Assembly (NCBI GenBank): GCA_035705985.1
Contig: DASSVP010000237.1
Span: forward strand, 1 to 16,846
Length of the DNA: 16,846 nt
Reading direction: 5' to 3'
Origin: JACVRW01 sp035705985
Lineage (GTDB): Bacteria; Actinomycetota; Thermoleophilia; Solirubrobacterales; Thermoleophilaceae
Of this stretch, positions 1-7,325 are shown piece after piece. How positions within the stretch are numbered: position 1 is the stretch's first letter; the number at the start of each line of letters is the position of its first letter. The notes beneath the pieces are model-generated. The model saw only the letters and a program-made list of their open reading frames with translations. It ran no database searches and was not told where the DNA came from. A program made the translations under genes and the position numbers.

Positions 1-356
1 GCGAAGCGCTCGGGTGCGACATACAGGAGCTTGAGACGACCGGAGACGGCGTCGTGTATGGCAGAGTCGTTGGCATCCCGGTTCTGCTGGGCGTTCACGA
101 GCGCCACCCGCTCGCCGAGCCCGCGCGCGCCGAGCGCCTCCACCTGGTCCTGCATCAGCGCCACCAGCGGCGAGACCACCACCGTCAGGTCGTCCCGGAG
201 CAGCGCCGGCAGCTGGTAGCAGAGCGACTTCCCCGAGCCGGTGGGCATCACCACCATCACGTCGCGATCGGCCAGCGCCGCCTCGCACGCCTCGCGCTGT
301 CCCGGCCGGAAGCCCGGGAAGCCGAAGTGCTCGTGCAGCGCCGTCGTCAAATCCAT
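1..356 (-). CDS. recQ: ATP-dependent DNA helicase RecQ, N-terminal part (cut by window edge)
   Basis: This encodes the first 118 residues of a RecQ-family superfamily 2 helicase, a 3'-5' DNA-unwinding motor used in recombination and repair. Reading back from the ATG at 356, the product has the RecQ-type Q motif (GFRPGQRE, residues 15-22), a Walker A motif PTGSGKSLCYQLP at about 40-52, the segment VVVSPLVALMQDQV at about 60-73, and LLYVAPERF near the edge. This order and spacing match E. coli RecQ closely. The DEAH box, helicase C domain, RQC and HRDC domains would lie beyond position 1. No Shine-Dalgarno precedes the ATG, but a TAGTCT -10-like box lies 11 nt upstream, so a very short leader is likely. 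It sits 58 nt downstream of purF on the same strand and has no obvious functional tie to purine synthesis. Family assignment is secure; domain completeness is unknown. Confidence 0.95.
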   Translation of the reverse strand, partial: MDLTTALHEHFGFPGFRPGQREACEAALADRDVMVVMPTGSGKSLCYQLPALLRDDLTVVVSPLVALMQDQVEALGARGLGERVALVNAQQNRDANDSAIHDAVSGRLKLLYVAPERF

Positions 357-367
357 GGAGGGAGGCG

Positions 368-373
368 AGACTA
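368..373 (-). promoter_or_regulatory. Possible -10 box for recQ
   Basis: The minus strand reads TAGTCT here, fitting a TAnnnT -10 hexamer and placing the transcript start only about 5 nt before the recQ ATG. I see no good -35 at 16-18 nt. The case is weak on its own, but it resembles the -10 boxes before several other genes in this window. Confidence 0.3.
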
Positions 374-387
374 GCGCCGCATCCGGC

Positions 388-403
388 GGGACCGTACGGC
401 CCC
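388..403. other. 16-nt near-perfect dyad between purF and recQ
   Basis: The minus strand reads GGGGCCGTACGGTCCC, a palindrome broken only by one G-T position. As RNA it would fold into a 6-bp stem with a GTAC loop. It lies just after the purF stop and at about -27 to -42 relative to the predicted recQ transcript start. It could be a weak purF terminator without a U tract, or an operator over the recQ promoter. The sequence alone does not decide. Confidence 0.35.
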
Positions 404-414
404 GAACAGAGTCG

Positions 415-1857
415 TTACGCAGGTACCGAGCTGTTTACGACCGGGAGCTCCTCGAGCGCGAACTTGCCGTTCGCGGAGTCGGTCCGCTCGAGCGGATACT
501 CGCCGGAGAAGCATGCGTCGCAGTGGGTCGAGCGCGTCGAGCGGATGGCCTCGTAGACCCCCTCGAGCGACAGGTAGCGGAGCGAGTCGCAGCCGAGCTC
601 CTCGGCGATCTCCTCCTCTGTCCGCCCGTGGGCGACCATCTCCTGCGTCGTCGACATGTCGACCCCGTAGTGGCACGGGTAGCGGATCGGCGGCGCCGAG
701 ATCCGCATGTGGATCTCCGTGGCGCCGGCGTCGCGCAGCATCTGGACGATCTGGCGGGTGGTGTTCCCGCGCACGATCGAGTCGTCCACCACCACGAGCC
801 GCTTGCCCTCCACCACCTCGCGCAGCGGATTGAACTTCATCCGCAGGCCGTGCTTGCGCAGGTCCTGGCCGGGCTGGATGAACGTGCGCGCCACGTAGCG
901 GTTCTTGATCAGGCCGTCGTCGCGCGGGATCCCCGAAGCCTTCGAGTAGCCGACCGCCGCCGGGTTGCCCGAGTCCGGCACCGCGATCACCACGTCCGCC
1001 TCGGCGGGCGCCTCGCGCCAGAGGATCTCGCCCATCTTGCGTCGCGAGACCTGGGTGCGGTTGCCCTCCAGGATCGAGTCCGGGCGCGCGAAGTAGATGT
1101 GCTCGAAGACGCAGAACGCGCGCCGCTCCGACTCCACGAGCTGGCGCGTCTCGACCCCGGCGGCGCCGAGCGACACCATCTCGCCGGGTACGACGTCGCG
1201 CAGCAGCTCCGCGCCGATGATGTCGAACGCGCAGCTCTCGGATGCCACGCACGGGTCGCCGTCGAGCGTGCCGAGCGCCAGCGGGCGCAGGCCGGCCGGG
1301 TCGCGAAAGGCCACCACGGCGTCCTTCGTCATCACGACCGTGGAGAACGCGCCCTCGAGCCGCGGCACGACATCCGCCACCGCGTCCTCGATCCGGTCGG
1401 CCTCGTGCGTGGAGAGCAGCGCCGCGATGATCTCGGAGTCGGACGTGCCGCGGAACTGAACGCCGCGCGCCCGCAGCTCGGCGTGCAGCTCCACCGCGTT
1501 GATCAAGTTCCCATTGTGCGCCAAGGCGACCTGGCGGCGGTCCGAGCGCCACACCGGCTGCGCGTTCTCCCACGCCGACGAGCCCGTCGTGGAGTAGCGG
1601 ACGTGCCCAATCGCCATCTCGCCCCGGAGGGCGCGCAGCTTCTCCTCGTCGAAGACCTGGGACACGAGGCCGAGGTCGCGCACGGTCATGATCTGGCCGG
1701 CGTGCGTTGCCGCGATCCCAGCCGACTCCTGGCCGCGGTGCTGCAGGGCGTACAGGGCGAAGTAGGCGAGTCTTGCCACGTCGCGGTCCGGCGCGAACAC
1801 GCCGAAGACGCCACACTCGTCCCGAGGCCCGTCCCGGTGGTCGAGGTCGCGATTCAT
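415..1857 (-). CDS. purF: Amidophosphoribosyltransferase PurF
   Basis: PurF catalyses the first committed step of purine synthesis: PRPP plus glutamine gives 5-phosphoribosylamine. The product has 480 residues, normal for the B. subtilis-type enzyme. The class II glutaminase nucleophile is Cys15 in DECGVFGV, so a 14-residue propeptide should be removed. Glutaminase signatures follow: ALQHRGQESAGIA (37-49), GHVRYSTTG (84-92) and AHNGNLIN (113-120). The PRPP-binding loop is VVVDDSIVRGNTT (355-367). Four cysteines, C249, C395 (YPCHYG) and C446/C449 (THCDACF), sit where the B. subtilis enzyme holds its [4Fe-4S] cluster, so an oxygen-sensitive iron-sulfur form is expected. The ATG at 1857 gives the normal propeptide length. 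The gene follows purL by 79 nt and appears to have its own promoter. Product inhibition by AMP/GMP is known for the family. Confidence 0.98.
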   Translation of the reverse strand: MNRDLDHRDGPRDECGVFGVFAPDRDVARLAYFALYALQHRGQESAGIAATHAGQIMTVRDLGLVSQVFDEEKLRALRGEMAIGHVRYSTTGSSAWENAQPVWRSDRRQVALAHNGNLINAVELHAELRARGVQFRGTSDSEIIAALLSTHEADRIEDAVADVVPRLEGAFSTVVMTKDAVVAFRDPAGLRPLALGTLDGDPCVASESCAFDIIGAELLRDVVPGEMVSLGAAGVETRQLVESERRAFCVFEHIYFARPDSILEGNRTQVSRRKMGEILWREAPAEADVVIAVPDSGNPAAVGYSKASGIPRDDGLIKNRYVARTFIQPGQDLRKHGLRMKFNPLREVVEGKRLVVVDDSIVRGNTTRQIVQMLRDAGATEIHMRISAPPIRYPCHYGVDMSTTQEMVAHGRTEEEIAEELGCDSLRYLSLEGVYEAIRSTRSTHCDACFSGEYPLERTDSANGKFALEELPVVNSSVPA

Positions 1858-1872
1858 TCGCTGGAAGAATCG

Positions 1873-1900
1873 AGGGTAACAGCGACCGCCGTCGGCTCAA
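1873..1900 (-). promoter_or_regulatory. Probable purF promoter
   Basis: On the minus strand a TTGAGC -35-like box (1895-1900) is followed after 16 nt by a TACCCT -10-like box (1873-1878), 15 nt before the purF ATG. The -35 matches TTGACA at four of six positions. Together with a hairpin at the end of purL, this suggests purF can be transcribed separately from purCSQL. Confidence 0.5.
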
Positions 1901-1915
1901 CCAGGCCCGAGGGAA

Positions 1916-1938
1916 AGGCCGGCGGCGTGGCCCGGCCT
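1916..1938 (-). terminator. Hairpin at the end of purL (weak terminator)
   Basis: A perfect 7-bp inverted repeat, AGGCCGG (1916-1922) and CCGGCCT (1932-1938), encloses a 9-nt loop and overlaps the purL stop codon. On the minus strand the stem is followed by TTCCC, so only a short T run is present. It could be a partial terminator or an mRNA-stabilising hairpin ahead of purF. Confidence 0.4.
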
Positions 1939-4105
1939 AGGCGGCGACGGCCGCCGGGATCGCGCCCTCATACGCCGCGCGCAGGGCGGCGACGGAAACG
2001 CTCAGCGAACCGTCGATCTCGAGCGCATCGCCGCCCACCTCGCCGATCACGGTCGCGCCGTCGAGTTGTTCGACGGCCTCGCGCGGGCCGGCCACGATCA
2101 CGCCGCCAGGCGACTCGCCGAAGAGAGCGGCGTCGTCATCGCCGTCGAGCGCCACGCGCGCGCCGATTCCCCCCTCGATGCAGCACTCGGCGAGCGCGCA
2201 CGCCAGGCCGCCCTCCGAGATGTCGTGAGCGGTCGGGAAGGCGCCGCTCCGCACGGCCGCGCGCACGCGCACGAGCGCGTCCGCATGCGCCGCGATGTCG
2301 AGCGGCGGCAGATCGCGACCGAGGCGTCCGCGCAGCTTCTCCAGCTCGGAGGCCTCGAGCGCCGGCTCGAACATGCCCACGAGCGCGATCGCGTGGCCCT
2401 CCTCGGCGAACCCGGCACGGGGCACGCTCTCGGGCTCCGGCAGCTTGCCGACCATTCCCACGATCGGCGTCGGGTAGATCGGCCCGCCGCCGCCCTCGTT
2501 GTAGAGCGACACGTTGCCGCCAACCACCGGCACGCCCAGCGCGAGGCAGGCGTCGCGCAGGCCCTCCACCGCGCGCGTGAGCTGCCATGCGATGTGCGGC
2601 TTCTCGGGGTTGCCGAAGTTGAGGCAGTTCGTGAGCCCGAGCGGCTCCGCGCCCACTGCCGCGAGGTTGCGCGCGCACTCGAGCACCGCTTCGACGGCGC
2701 CGGTGTAGGGGTCGACCGCCACGCGGCGGCCATTGCCGTCGATCGAGACCGCGAGCGCGCCCGTGCCGCCGTCCGGCTCGAGCACGAGCACCGCGGCGTC
2801 GGCCGACTGCGGCCGCCGGATCGTACGTGACCCGACGATCGGGTCGTACTGCTCGAACACGAATCGCTTGGACGCGATGTTCGGGGAGCCGAGCAGCGCG
2901 AGCAGCGCCTCGCCGGCGGACGAAACGCCCGAGAGGCGCGCGGGCGGGTCCGGATAGAGCGGCCCTGACGGCTCCTCGGGCTCGAGGTCGTACAGCGGCA
3001 CGTCGTCCACGAGCGCCCCGACCGGCATGTCGCCCACCAGCTCGTCGCCGTCGAACACGCGCAGGTGCCGCGTGTCCGTGACCTCGCCGATCACCGTGGC
3101 GCGCACGTCCCAGCGCGCGCACAGCTCGAGCACGTCCTCGAGCCGCGCGGGCTCCACCACGCACAGCATCCGCTCCTGCGACTCCGAGATCATGATCTCG
3201 AACGGCTCCATGTCGGTTTCGCGGAGCGGCACCTGCGACACGTCGATGTCGAGGCCGAGCTCGCCCTTCGACGCCATCTCCGATGAGCTCGAGGAAAGCC
3301 CGGCGGCTCCCAGGTCCTGAAGCGACGCGAGCAGCCCTTGCCCCAGCAGCTCCAGGCAGCACTCCACGAGCTTGGACTCCTCGAACGGATCCCCGATCTG
3401 GACCGTCGGCCGCTTCGCGGAGTCCTCCTCTGAGAGCTCCGCGCTCGCCAGCACCGACGCCCCGCCGATCCCGTCGCGCCCGGTGCGCGCACCGAGCAGC
3501 ACGAGGTGATTCCCCACGCCGGCCGCGGCGCTCCGGATCAGCCGCTCCCGCGGCGCGAGCCCCACGCACATCGCGTTCACCAGGCAGTTGTGCTCGTAGG
3601 CCGCCTCGAAGTACACCTCGCCGCCCACGGTCGGCACCCCGATCGAGTTGCCGTAGTGGCCGATCCCCTTCACGGCCCAGTCGAACAGGTAGCGCGAGCG
3701 CGGCGAGTCGAGCTCGCCGAAGCGGAGCGAGTCGAGTACCGCGATCGGGCGCGCGCCCACGGCGAAGATGTCGCGCAGGATGCCGCCGACTCCCGTGGCC
3801 GCCCCCTGGAACGGCTCCACGGCGCTCGGGTGGTTGTGCGACTCGACCTTGAACGCCGCCGCCAGCCCGTCGCCAACGTCCACGACGCCGGCGTTCTCGC
3901 CCGGCCCCATGAGGATGTGCGGGCCCTCGGTGGGCAGCATGCGCAGCAGCTTCTTCGAGTGCTTGTAGGCGCAGTGCTCGGACCACATCAGGGAGAACAC
4001 GGCCAGCTCGAGCGCGTTCGGCTCGCGCTCCAGGCGGTCGCAGATACCGTCGTACTCCGCGTCGGTGAGGCCGAGCTCCCGGTGAGGAGCCGACGCCAAC
4101 GTCAC
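1937..4105 (-). CDS. purL: FGAM synthase subunit PurL (small type)
   Basis: PurL is the synthetase subunit of phosphoribosylformylglycinamidine synthase. It turns FGAR, ATP and ammonia (from PurQ) into FGAM. From the GTG at 4105 the product has 722 residues, typical of the small PurL that needs PurQ and PurS rather than the approximately 1300-residue fused enzyme. Visible signatures are WSEHCAYKHSKK (41-52) with family-conserved His44, KVESHNHPSAVEP (86-98), GGILRDIFAVGARP (107-120), SESQERMLCVVEP in the middle, and NCLNFGNPEKPHIAWQ plus PVVGGNVSLYNE in the second half. Its GTG overlaps the purQ stop in a GTGA, implying translational coupling. The frame stays open to an ATG at 4372, but that extension lies inside purQ and is Arg/Gly-rich with no homology to PurL, so I reject it. 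Confidence 0.97.
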   Translation of the reverse strand: MTLASAPHRELGLTDAEYDGICDRLEREPNALELAVFSLMWSEHCAYKHSKKLLRMLPTEGPHILMGPGENAGVVDVGDGLAAAFKVESHNHPSAVEPFQGAATGVGGILRDIFAVGARPIAVLDSLRFGELDSPRSRYLFDWAVKGIGHYGNSIGVPTVGGEVYFEAAYEHNCLVNAMCVGLAPRERLIRSAAAGVGNHLVLLGARTGRDGIGGASVLASAELSEEDSAKRPTVQIGDPFEESKLVECCLELLGQGLLASLQDLGAAGLSSSSSEMASKGELGLDIDVSQVPLRETDMEPFEIMISESQERMLCVVEPARLEDVLELCARWDVRATVIGEVTDTRHLRVFDGDELVGDMPVGALVDDVPLYDLEPEEPSGPLYPDPPARLSGVSSAGEALLALLGSPNIASKRFVFEQYDPIVGSRTIRRPQSADAAVLVLEPDGGTGALAVSIDGNGRRVAVDPYTGAVEAVLECARNLAAVGAEPLGLTNCLNFGNPEKPHIAWQLTRAVEGLRDACLALGVPVVGGNVSLYNEGGGGPIYPTPIVGMVGKLPEPESVPRAGFAEEGHAIALVGMFEPALEASELEKLRGRLGRDLPPLDIAAHADALVRVRAAVRSGAFPTAHDISEGGLACALAECCIEGGIGARVALDGDDDAALFGESPGGVIVAGPREAVEQLDGATVIGEVGGDALEIDGSLSVSVAALRAAYEGAIPAAVAA

Positions 4106-4752
4106 GCGGGGACCATTGCGAGCGACTCGAACAGCCTGCCGCCGTCGGCGGACCCGGTGAGCGGGTCGACCGCGTGCTCGGGATGCGGCATGAGTCCCAT
4201 CACGTTCCCGGCCTCGTTGCAGACGCCGGCCACGTCGTCCATCGACCCGTTCGGGTTGTGACCCGGCGCGTAGCGCAGCACCACCTGCTCGTCCGGCAGC
4301 GTGCCGGGCGGCGCGTAGTAGCGGCCGGTGGTGTGCTTCACCGGGATCGAGAGCGTGTCGTCCTCCTCGCACGCGCGCGTGAACGGCGTGCCGGGGTTCT
4401 CCACGATCACCTCGACCTGGCGGCAGACGAACCGGAGCGAGTCGTTTGGCAGCAGCGCGCCCGGGAGCAGGCCCGCCTCACACAGGACCTGGAAGCCGTT
4501 GCAGATGCCGAGCACGGGGCCGCCGTCGCGGGCGAACTCGATCACCGACTCCATCAGCGGCGAGAAGCGCGCGATCGCGCCGACGCGCAGGTAGTCGCCG
4601 TACGAGAAGCCGCCGGGAACGACCACGGCGTCCACGCCGCTCAGGTCCCTGTCGCCGTGCCAGAGCAGATCCGCCTCGGCGAAGCGGCGGCACGCCATGA
4701 GCGCGTCGACCTCGTCGCAGGAGCCCGGGAATCTCACGACGCCGAACCTCAC
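4102..4752 (-). CDS. purQ: FGAM synthase glutaminase subunit PurQ
   Basis: PurQ is the class I (triad) glutamine amidotransferase subunit that hydrolyses glutamine and passes ammonia to PurL. The 216-residue product starts VRFGVVRFPGSC. The nucleophile elbow is GICNGFQVL with Cys84, preceded by the oxyanion-region motif PGGFSYGDYLR (46-56). The His/Glu pair is in MPHPEH (His190, Glu192). Length and motif spacing match the B. subtilis and T. maritima proteins. The GTG at 4752 overlaps the purS stop in a GTGA. An open frame continues to an ATG at 4863 within purS, but those extra residues are low-complexity and unlike PurQ. The conserved N-terminal strand begins exactly at the chosen GTG. Confidence 0.97.
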   Translation of the reverse strand: MRFGVVRFPGSCDEVDALMACRRFAEADLLWHGDRDLSGVDAVVVPGGFSYGDYLRVGAIARFSPLMESVIEFARDGGPVLGICNGFQVLCEAGLLPGALLPNDSLRFVCRQVEVIVENPGTPFTRACEEDDTLSIPVKHTTGRYYAPPGTLPDEQVVLRYAPGHNPNGSMDDVAGVCNEAGNVMGLMPHPEHAVDPLTGSADGGRLFESLAMVPA

Positions 4753-5027
4753 GCCGCGTCCTCCGCCGTGTGCGAGGGGGCGGACGTAGCCCGCACCGGA
4801 GCATCCTCTATTTGCACGACCTCGTAATCCTCGATCAGCGGGTTCGCCAGCAGGCGCTCGCACATCTGCGGCACCTGAGAGGCGTCCTCCACGTCCAACT
4901 CGATCAGCCGGCCCACATGCACGTTCGCGACTCCGTCGAATCCGAGTGCCGGGAGCGCCCGCTCCACGGCCTGGCCCTGCGGGTCGAGGATGCCCGTCTT
5001 CGGCCGGATCAACACGCGCGCCCTCAT
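4749..5027 (-). CDS. purS: FGAM synthase subunit PurS
   Basis: PurS is the small scaffold subunit that bridges PurQ and PurL in the FGAM synthetase complex and is needed for ammonia transfer. The 92-residue product has the family pattern: an opening strand (RARVLIRPKTGILDPQGQAV), a central GFDGVANVHVGRLIELDV, and CERLLANPLIEDYEV near the end. It is about 10 residues longer than the usual 80-85, with an Ala/Thr/Ser-rich tail (RATSAPSHTAEDAA) that is probably disordered. The ATG at 5027 overlaps the purC stop in an ATGA. The order purC-purS-purQ-purL on one strand matches the shared pathway. Confidence 0.95.
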   Translation of the reverse strand: MRARVLIRPKTGILDPQGQAVERALPALGFDGVANVHVGRLIELDVEDASQVPQMCERLLANPLIEDYEVVQIEDAPVRATSAPSHTAEDAA

Positions 5028-5902
5028 GCCGAGCGCTCCAGCCAGGCCTCGAACGGCTCGCCGGTGATGCGCTCGTACGCGTCCACGTACAGCTCGCGCG
5101 TGCGCGCGATCACGTCGTCGGGCAGCGCCGGCGCCGGCGGGGTCTTGTCCCAGCCCGACGCGGAGGCCCAGTCGCGCACGTACTGCTTGTCGAAGCTCGG
5201 CTGGCCGCGACCCGGCTCGTAGCCGTCCGCGGGCCAGAAGCGCGACGAGTCGGGGGTGAGCACCTCGTCGCCGAGCACGATCGTGCCGTCCGGGCGGCGC
5301 CCGAACTCGAACTTCGTGTCCGCGAGGATGATCCCGCGCTCGCGCGCGTGGGCCGCGCCAAGCTCGTAGATGGCGATGGACAGCCGGCGGAGTTCGTCCA
5401 GGAGCTCGCGGTCACCGAGGATCTCGGCCGCGCGCTCGAAGTCCACGTTCTCGTCGTGGTCGCCCACCTCGGCCTTGGTGGCGGGCGTGAAGATCGGCTC
5501 GGGAAGCTGCTCGGACTCCCGTAGCCCGTCCGCCAGCTCGATCCCGCAGACCGAGCCGGTCGCCTGGTAGTCCTTCCACCCGGACCCGGTGATGTAGCCG
5601 CGCACCACGCACTCCACCGGCGCCATCTCGAGCTTCTCGACGAGCATCGCGCGTCCGCGGAACTCCTCGGGCACGTCCGTGAACGAAATGAGGTGGTTCG
5701 GGCAGACCTCGCCGGTGCGCTCGAGCCAGAAGGCCGTGAGCCCGGTGAGCACCTTGCCCTTGTCCGGGATCGGCGTGGGATGGACCACGTCGTAGGTCGA
5801 GATCCGGTCCGAGGCAACCAGCAGCAACCGGTCCTCGCCGACGGCGTAGATGTCCCGGACCTTCCCGCTGGAGAGATGATTCAGAGCGGGCGCTTCACTC
5901 AC
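5024..5902 (-). CDS. purC: SAICAR synthetase PurC
   Basis: PurC joins aspartate to CAIR with ATP to give SAICAR. The 292-residue product is of the longer, yeast-like type rather than the approximately 240-residue short type. Signatures are SGKVRDIY (12-19, nucleotide loop), ECVVRGYITGSGWKDY (97-112), ADTKFEFG (194-201) and GDEVLTPDSSRFWP (211-224). The start is the GTG at 5902. A TAACGT -10 box lies exactly 7 nt upstream and no Shine-Dalgarno is present, so the mRNA is probably leaderless. It is the first gene of the purCSQL operon, and purS overlaps its stop by 4 nt. The next pur gene upstream, purB, is about 8.6 kb away across an island of unrelated genes. Confidence 0.97.
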   Translation of the reverse strand: MSEAPALNHLSSGKVRDIYAVGEDRLLLVASDRISTYDVVHPTPIPDKGKVLTGLTAFWLERTGEVCPNHLISFTDVPEEFRGRAMLVEKLEMAPVECVVRGYITGSGWKDYQATGSVCGIELADGLRESEQLPEPIFTPATKAEVGDHDENVDFERAAEILGDRELLDELRRLSIAIYELGAAHARERGIILADTKFEFGRRPDGTIVLGDEVLTPDSSRFWPADGYEPGRGQPSFDKQYVRDWASASGWDKTPPAPALPDDVIARTRELYVDAYERITGEPFEAWLERSA

Positions 5903-5909
5903 TGGCGCG

Positions 5910-5915
5910 ACGTTA
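5910..5915 (-). promoter_or_regulatory. -10 box of a likely leaderless purC promoter
   Basis: The minus strand reads TAACGT, followed by 7 nt and the purC GTG. In actinobacteria a TAnnnT hexamer 7 nt before a start codon is the usual arrangement for leaderless transcripts. No clear -35 is visible. This would drive the purC-purS-purQ-purL operon. Confidence 0.55.
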
Positions 5916-5968
5916 CCAGTGGAGGCCGACTGCTCCGCGTGACCCTCGTCCGCCGGGTGGCCACGACG

Positions 5969-6042
5969 CCCGCAACTACCGCGGGAAGCCGAGGAAGGCG
6001 GGCATCCGGCGACGCCGGCTCGGAGCCGCCCTGACGGGCGGC
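5969..6042 (-). terminator. Hairpin cluster downstream of the FecR-like gene, probable terminator
   Basis: Just past the stop of the FecR-like gene are three small GC-rich hairpins. The strongest is at 6025-6042: GCCGCCC and GGGCGGC around a TGAC loop, a perfect 7-bp stem. The others are at 6006-6018 (CCGGC-gac-GCCGG) and 5969-5985 (CCCGC/GCGGG). There is no T tract, which is common for actinobacterial terminators. They fill most of the 144-bp gap before purC and would insulate the purine operon. Confidence 0.45.
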
Positions 6043-6046
6043 CTCC

Positions 6047-7276
6047 CTAGCGCGCTTGAGTGGCGAAGTAGCGGTCGCCCGCCCGGAGCGTGATCGTCTC
6101 GCCGGTGGTGAAGTCGCGGACGACGACGACGCCCTCGACGACCACGGTGAGCGTCCCTGCGCACGTGTCGACAGTCAGCCACTTCGTGCCGCGCACGGAA
6201 CCCGACGAGTAGCGGCCGCGCGTGCGGTAACGGCCCCGGCCGCTGCCCCAGAGGCGGCGGCTGCGCAGGTGCGTGGCCGCTCGAGCGGAGCCGTCCGCGG
6301 CCGCATGGCCACGGCAGCCCGCCAGGCCGCCGCGTAGCACGAGCTCGGTCAGCCCACGGCGCCTCGCGCTCTGCCGGACCTGGAAGACTCCGGACCTGAA
6401 GCGCCCGGCCTGACGCCGCTTCCCGCCGAGCGAGCTCACCAGCCGCACGCGACCGCGGCGGCTGTCGACGACCGTTCCGACCGGCAGCGGAGCCTTCCCG
6501 CGCAGGCGGGCGACACGACCCTTGCGACCACGGCCCGGGTAGCGGACGACGACCGCTCCGGTCAGCTGCGCCAGGTGAACGCTCTCACCGAGGACGGGCG
6601 GTGGAGGCGCCGACACGGTTGTCCCGCCGAAGGAGACGTTGTCGACCAGCGCCTGGAACCCGCCGAGGAAGAGCCAGCCGCTGTCGTTGATCACCTCGAC
6701 AACCGTGACCTCGGCGCCGGGATGGCATGCGACCACCTGGTCGTACGTCGCGCTGGCGCGGTCACCGCAGGAGCCCCCGCGGTTGTCCCAGTTCGCGCCC
6801 GCACCGTCGACGTGCGTCCAGGCGCCCGACTCGAAGCTGACAGGGCGGAGCTCGCCCCTTCCGCCGTCACTGAACCGGACGACGAGCCGGACCGACCCGC
6901 CGCTCCCACCGACCGTGAAGACCTTGAAGTCGAAGCTCGGGGGAGTCGCGGGGGGAACGCCCGTCACACCGGTGAAGATCGCGCGTGCGGCGTCGGAGAA
7001 GTCGTCGGCCGAGGTGCCGTTTACGAACAGCCCGATCGACTGCTGTTCGGTCGACCCCTGCGGCGAATTCGGCTCCTCGATCCAGCCGGCGCGCGCGTCG
7101 CCCTCTGTGGCGAAGCTGCCGAACGTGAGCTGAGCGCTTGCCGGTGACGCGAGAGCCAGCGAGACGGCGGCCAGCGCGATTGAGACGGAGAGGACGAGGA
7201 GGTGCCGTCGGGAGAGGGCGAGGCCAGCAGGCATGCGATCCATCCGTGGGTCTGGGGCGGGTGGGCAGCGGGTCAT
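6047..7276 (-). CDS. Secreted two-domain protein with C-terminal FecR-like domain
   Basis: The product has 409 residues from the first ATG (7276); ATGs at 7243 and 7234 are also possible and no ribosome site decides. A Sec signal peptide is clear: SRRHLLVLSVSIALAAVSLA, then ASPASA with cleavage after Ala48. Residues 49-225 form an unrecognised, probably beta-rich domain with Cys170 and Cys184, ending in VDNVSFGG. A proline linker (SAPPPP) leads to residues 235-409, which resemble FecR domains: VGTVVDSRRGRVRLVS, GVFQVRQS, ELVLRGG, then VRGTKWLTVDTCAGTL, a VVVEGVVVVRD strand and LRAGDRYFA at the end. I recall similar modules in many Thermoleophilia secreted proteins. It follows the CHASE2 cyclase by 49 nt on the same strand, so a shared sensing role is plausible. 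No C-terminal anchor is seen. The N-terminal domain's function is unknown. Confidence 0.8.
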   Translation of the reverse strand: MTRCPPAPDPRMDRMPAGLALSRRHLLVLSVSIALAAVSLALASPASAQLTFGSFATEGDARAGWIEEPNSPQGSTEQQSIGLFVNGTSADDFSDAARAIFTGVTGVPPATPPSFDFKVFTVGGSGGSVRLVVRFSDGGRGELRPVSFESGAWTHVDGAGANWDNRGGSCGDRASATYDQVVACHPGAEVTVVEVINDSGWLFLGGFQALVDNVSFGGTTVSAPPPPVLGESVHLAQLTGAVVVRYPGRGRKGRVARLRGKAPLPVGTVVDSRRGRVRLVSSLGGKRRQAGRFRSGVFQVRQSARRRGLTELVLRGGLAGCRGHAAADGSARAATHLRSRRLWGSGRGRYRTRGRYSSGSVRGTKWLTVDTCAGTLTVVVEGVVVVRDFTTGETITLRAGDRYFATQAR

Positions 7277-7292
7277 CGGACCCGGAATGTTG

Positions 7293-7298
7293 AGCCTA
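7293..7298 (-). promoter_or_regulatory. Possible -10 box for the FecR-like gene
   Basis: The minus strand reads TAGGCT (TTAGGCT with the preceding base) in the 49-nt gap after the cyclase gene, 16 nt before the first ATG. It fits the TAGGnT pattern seen before other genes here. No convincing -35 is present, so cotranscription from the cyclase gene remains equally possible. Confidence 0.35.
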
Positions 7299-7325
7299 AG
7301 TGCGATTGGCAGGTTTCGCCACCCG

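Noticed and set aside
241..2580. 779-residue open frame on the plus strand, antisense to purF and the end of purL
   Set aside because: The product is Arg/His/Ala-rich without motifs and mirrors the codon positions of two certain genes. Long antisense frames are expected in DNA this GC-rich.
2136..3986. 616-residue minus-strand frame inside purL in another register
   Set aside because: The composition is Arg/Gly/Ala low-complexity, while PurL motifs run continuously in the other frame with no frameshift.
4106..4372. Upstream ATG extending PurL by 89 residues
   Set aside because: The extension lies within purQ, is unlike any PurL, and the GTGA overlap at 4102-4105 gives a natural start.
5903..6046. 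Purine riboswitch upstream of purC
   Set aside because: The three GC-rich hairpins show no purine-riboswitch-like conserved core that I can recognise, and the predicted transcript starts at the purC codon itself.
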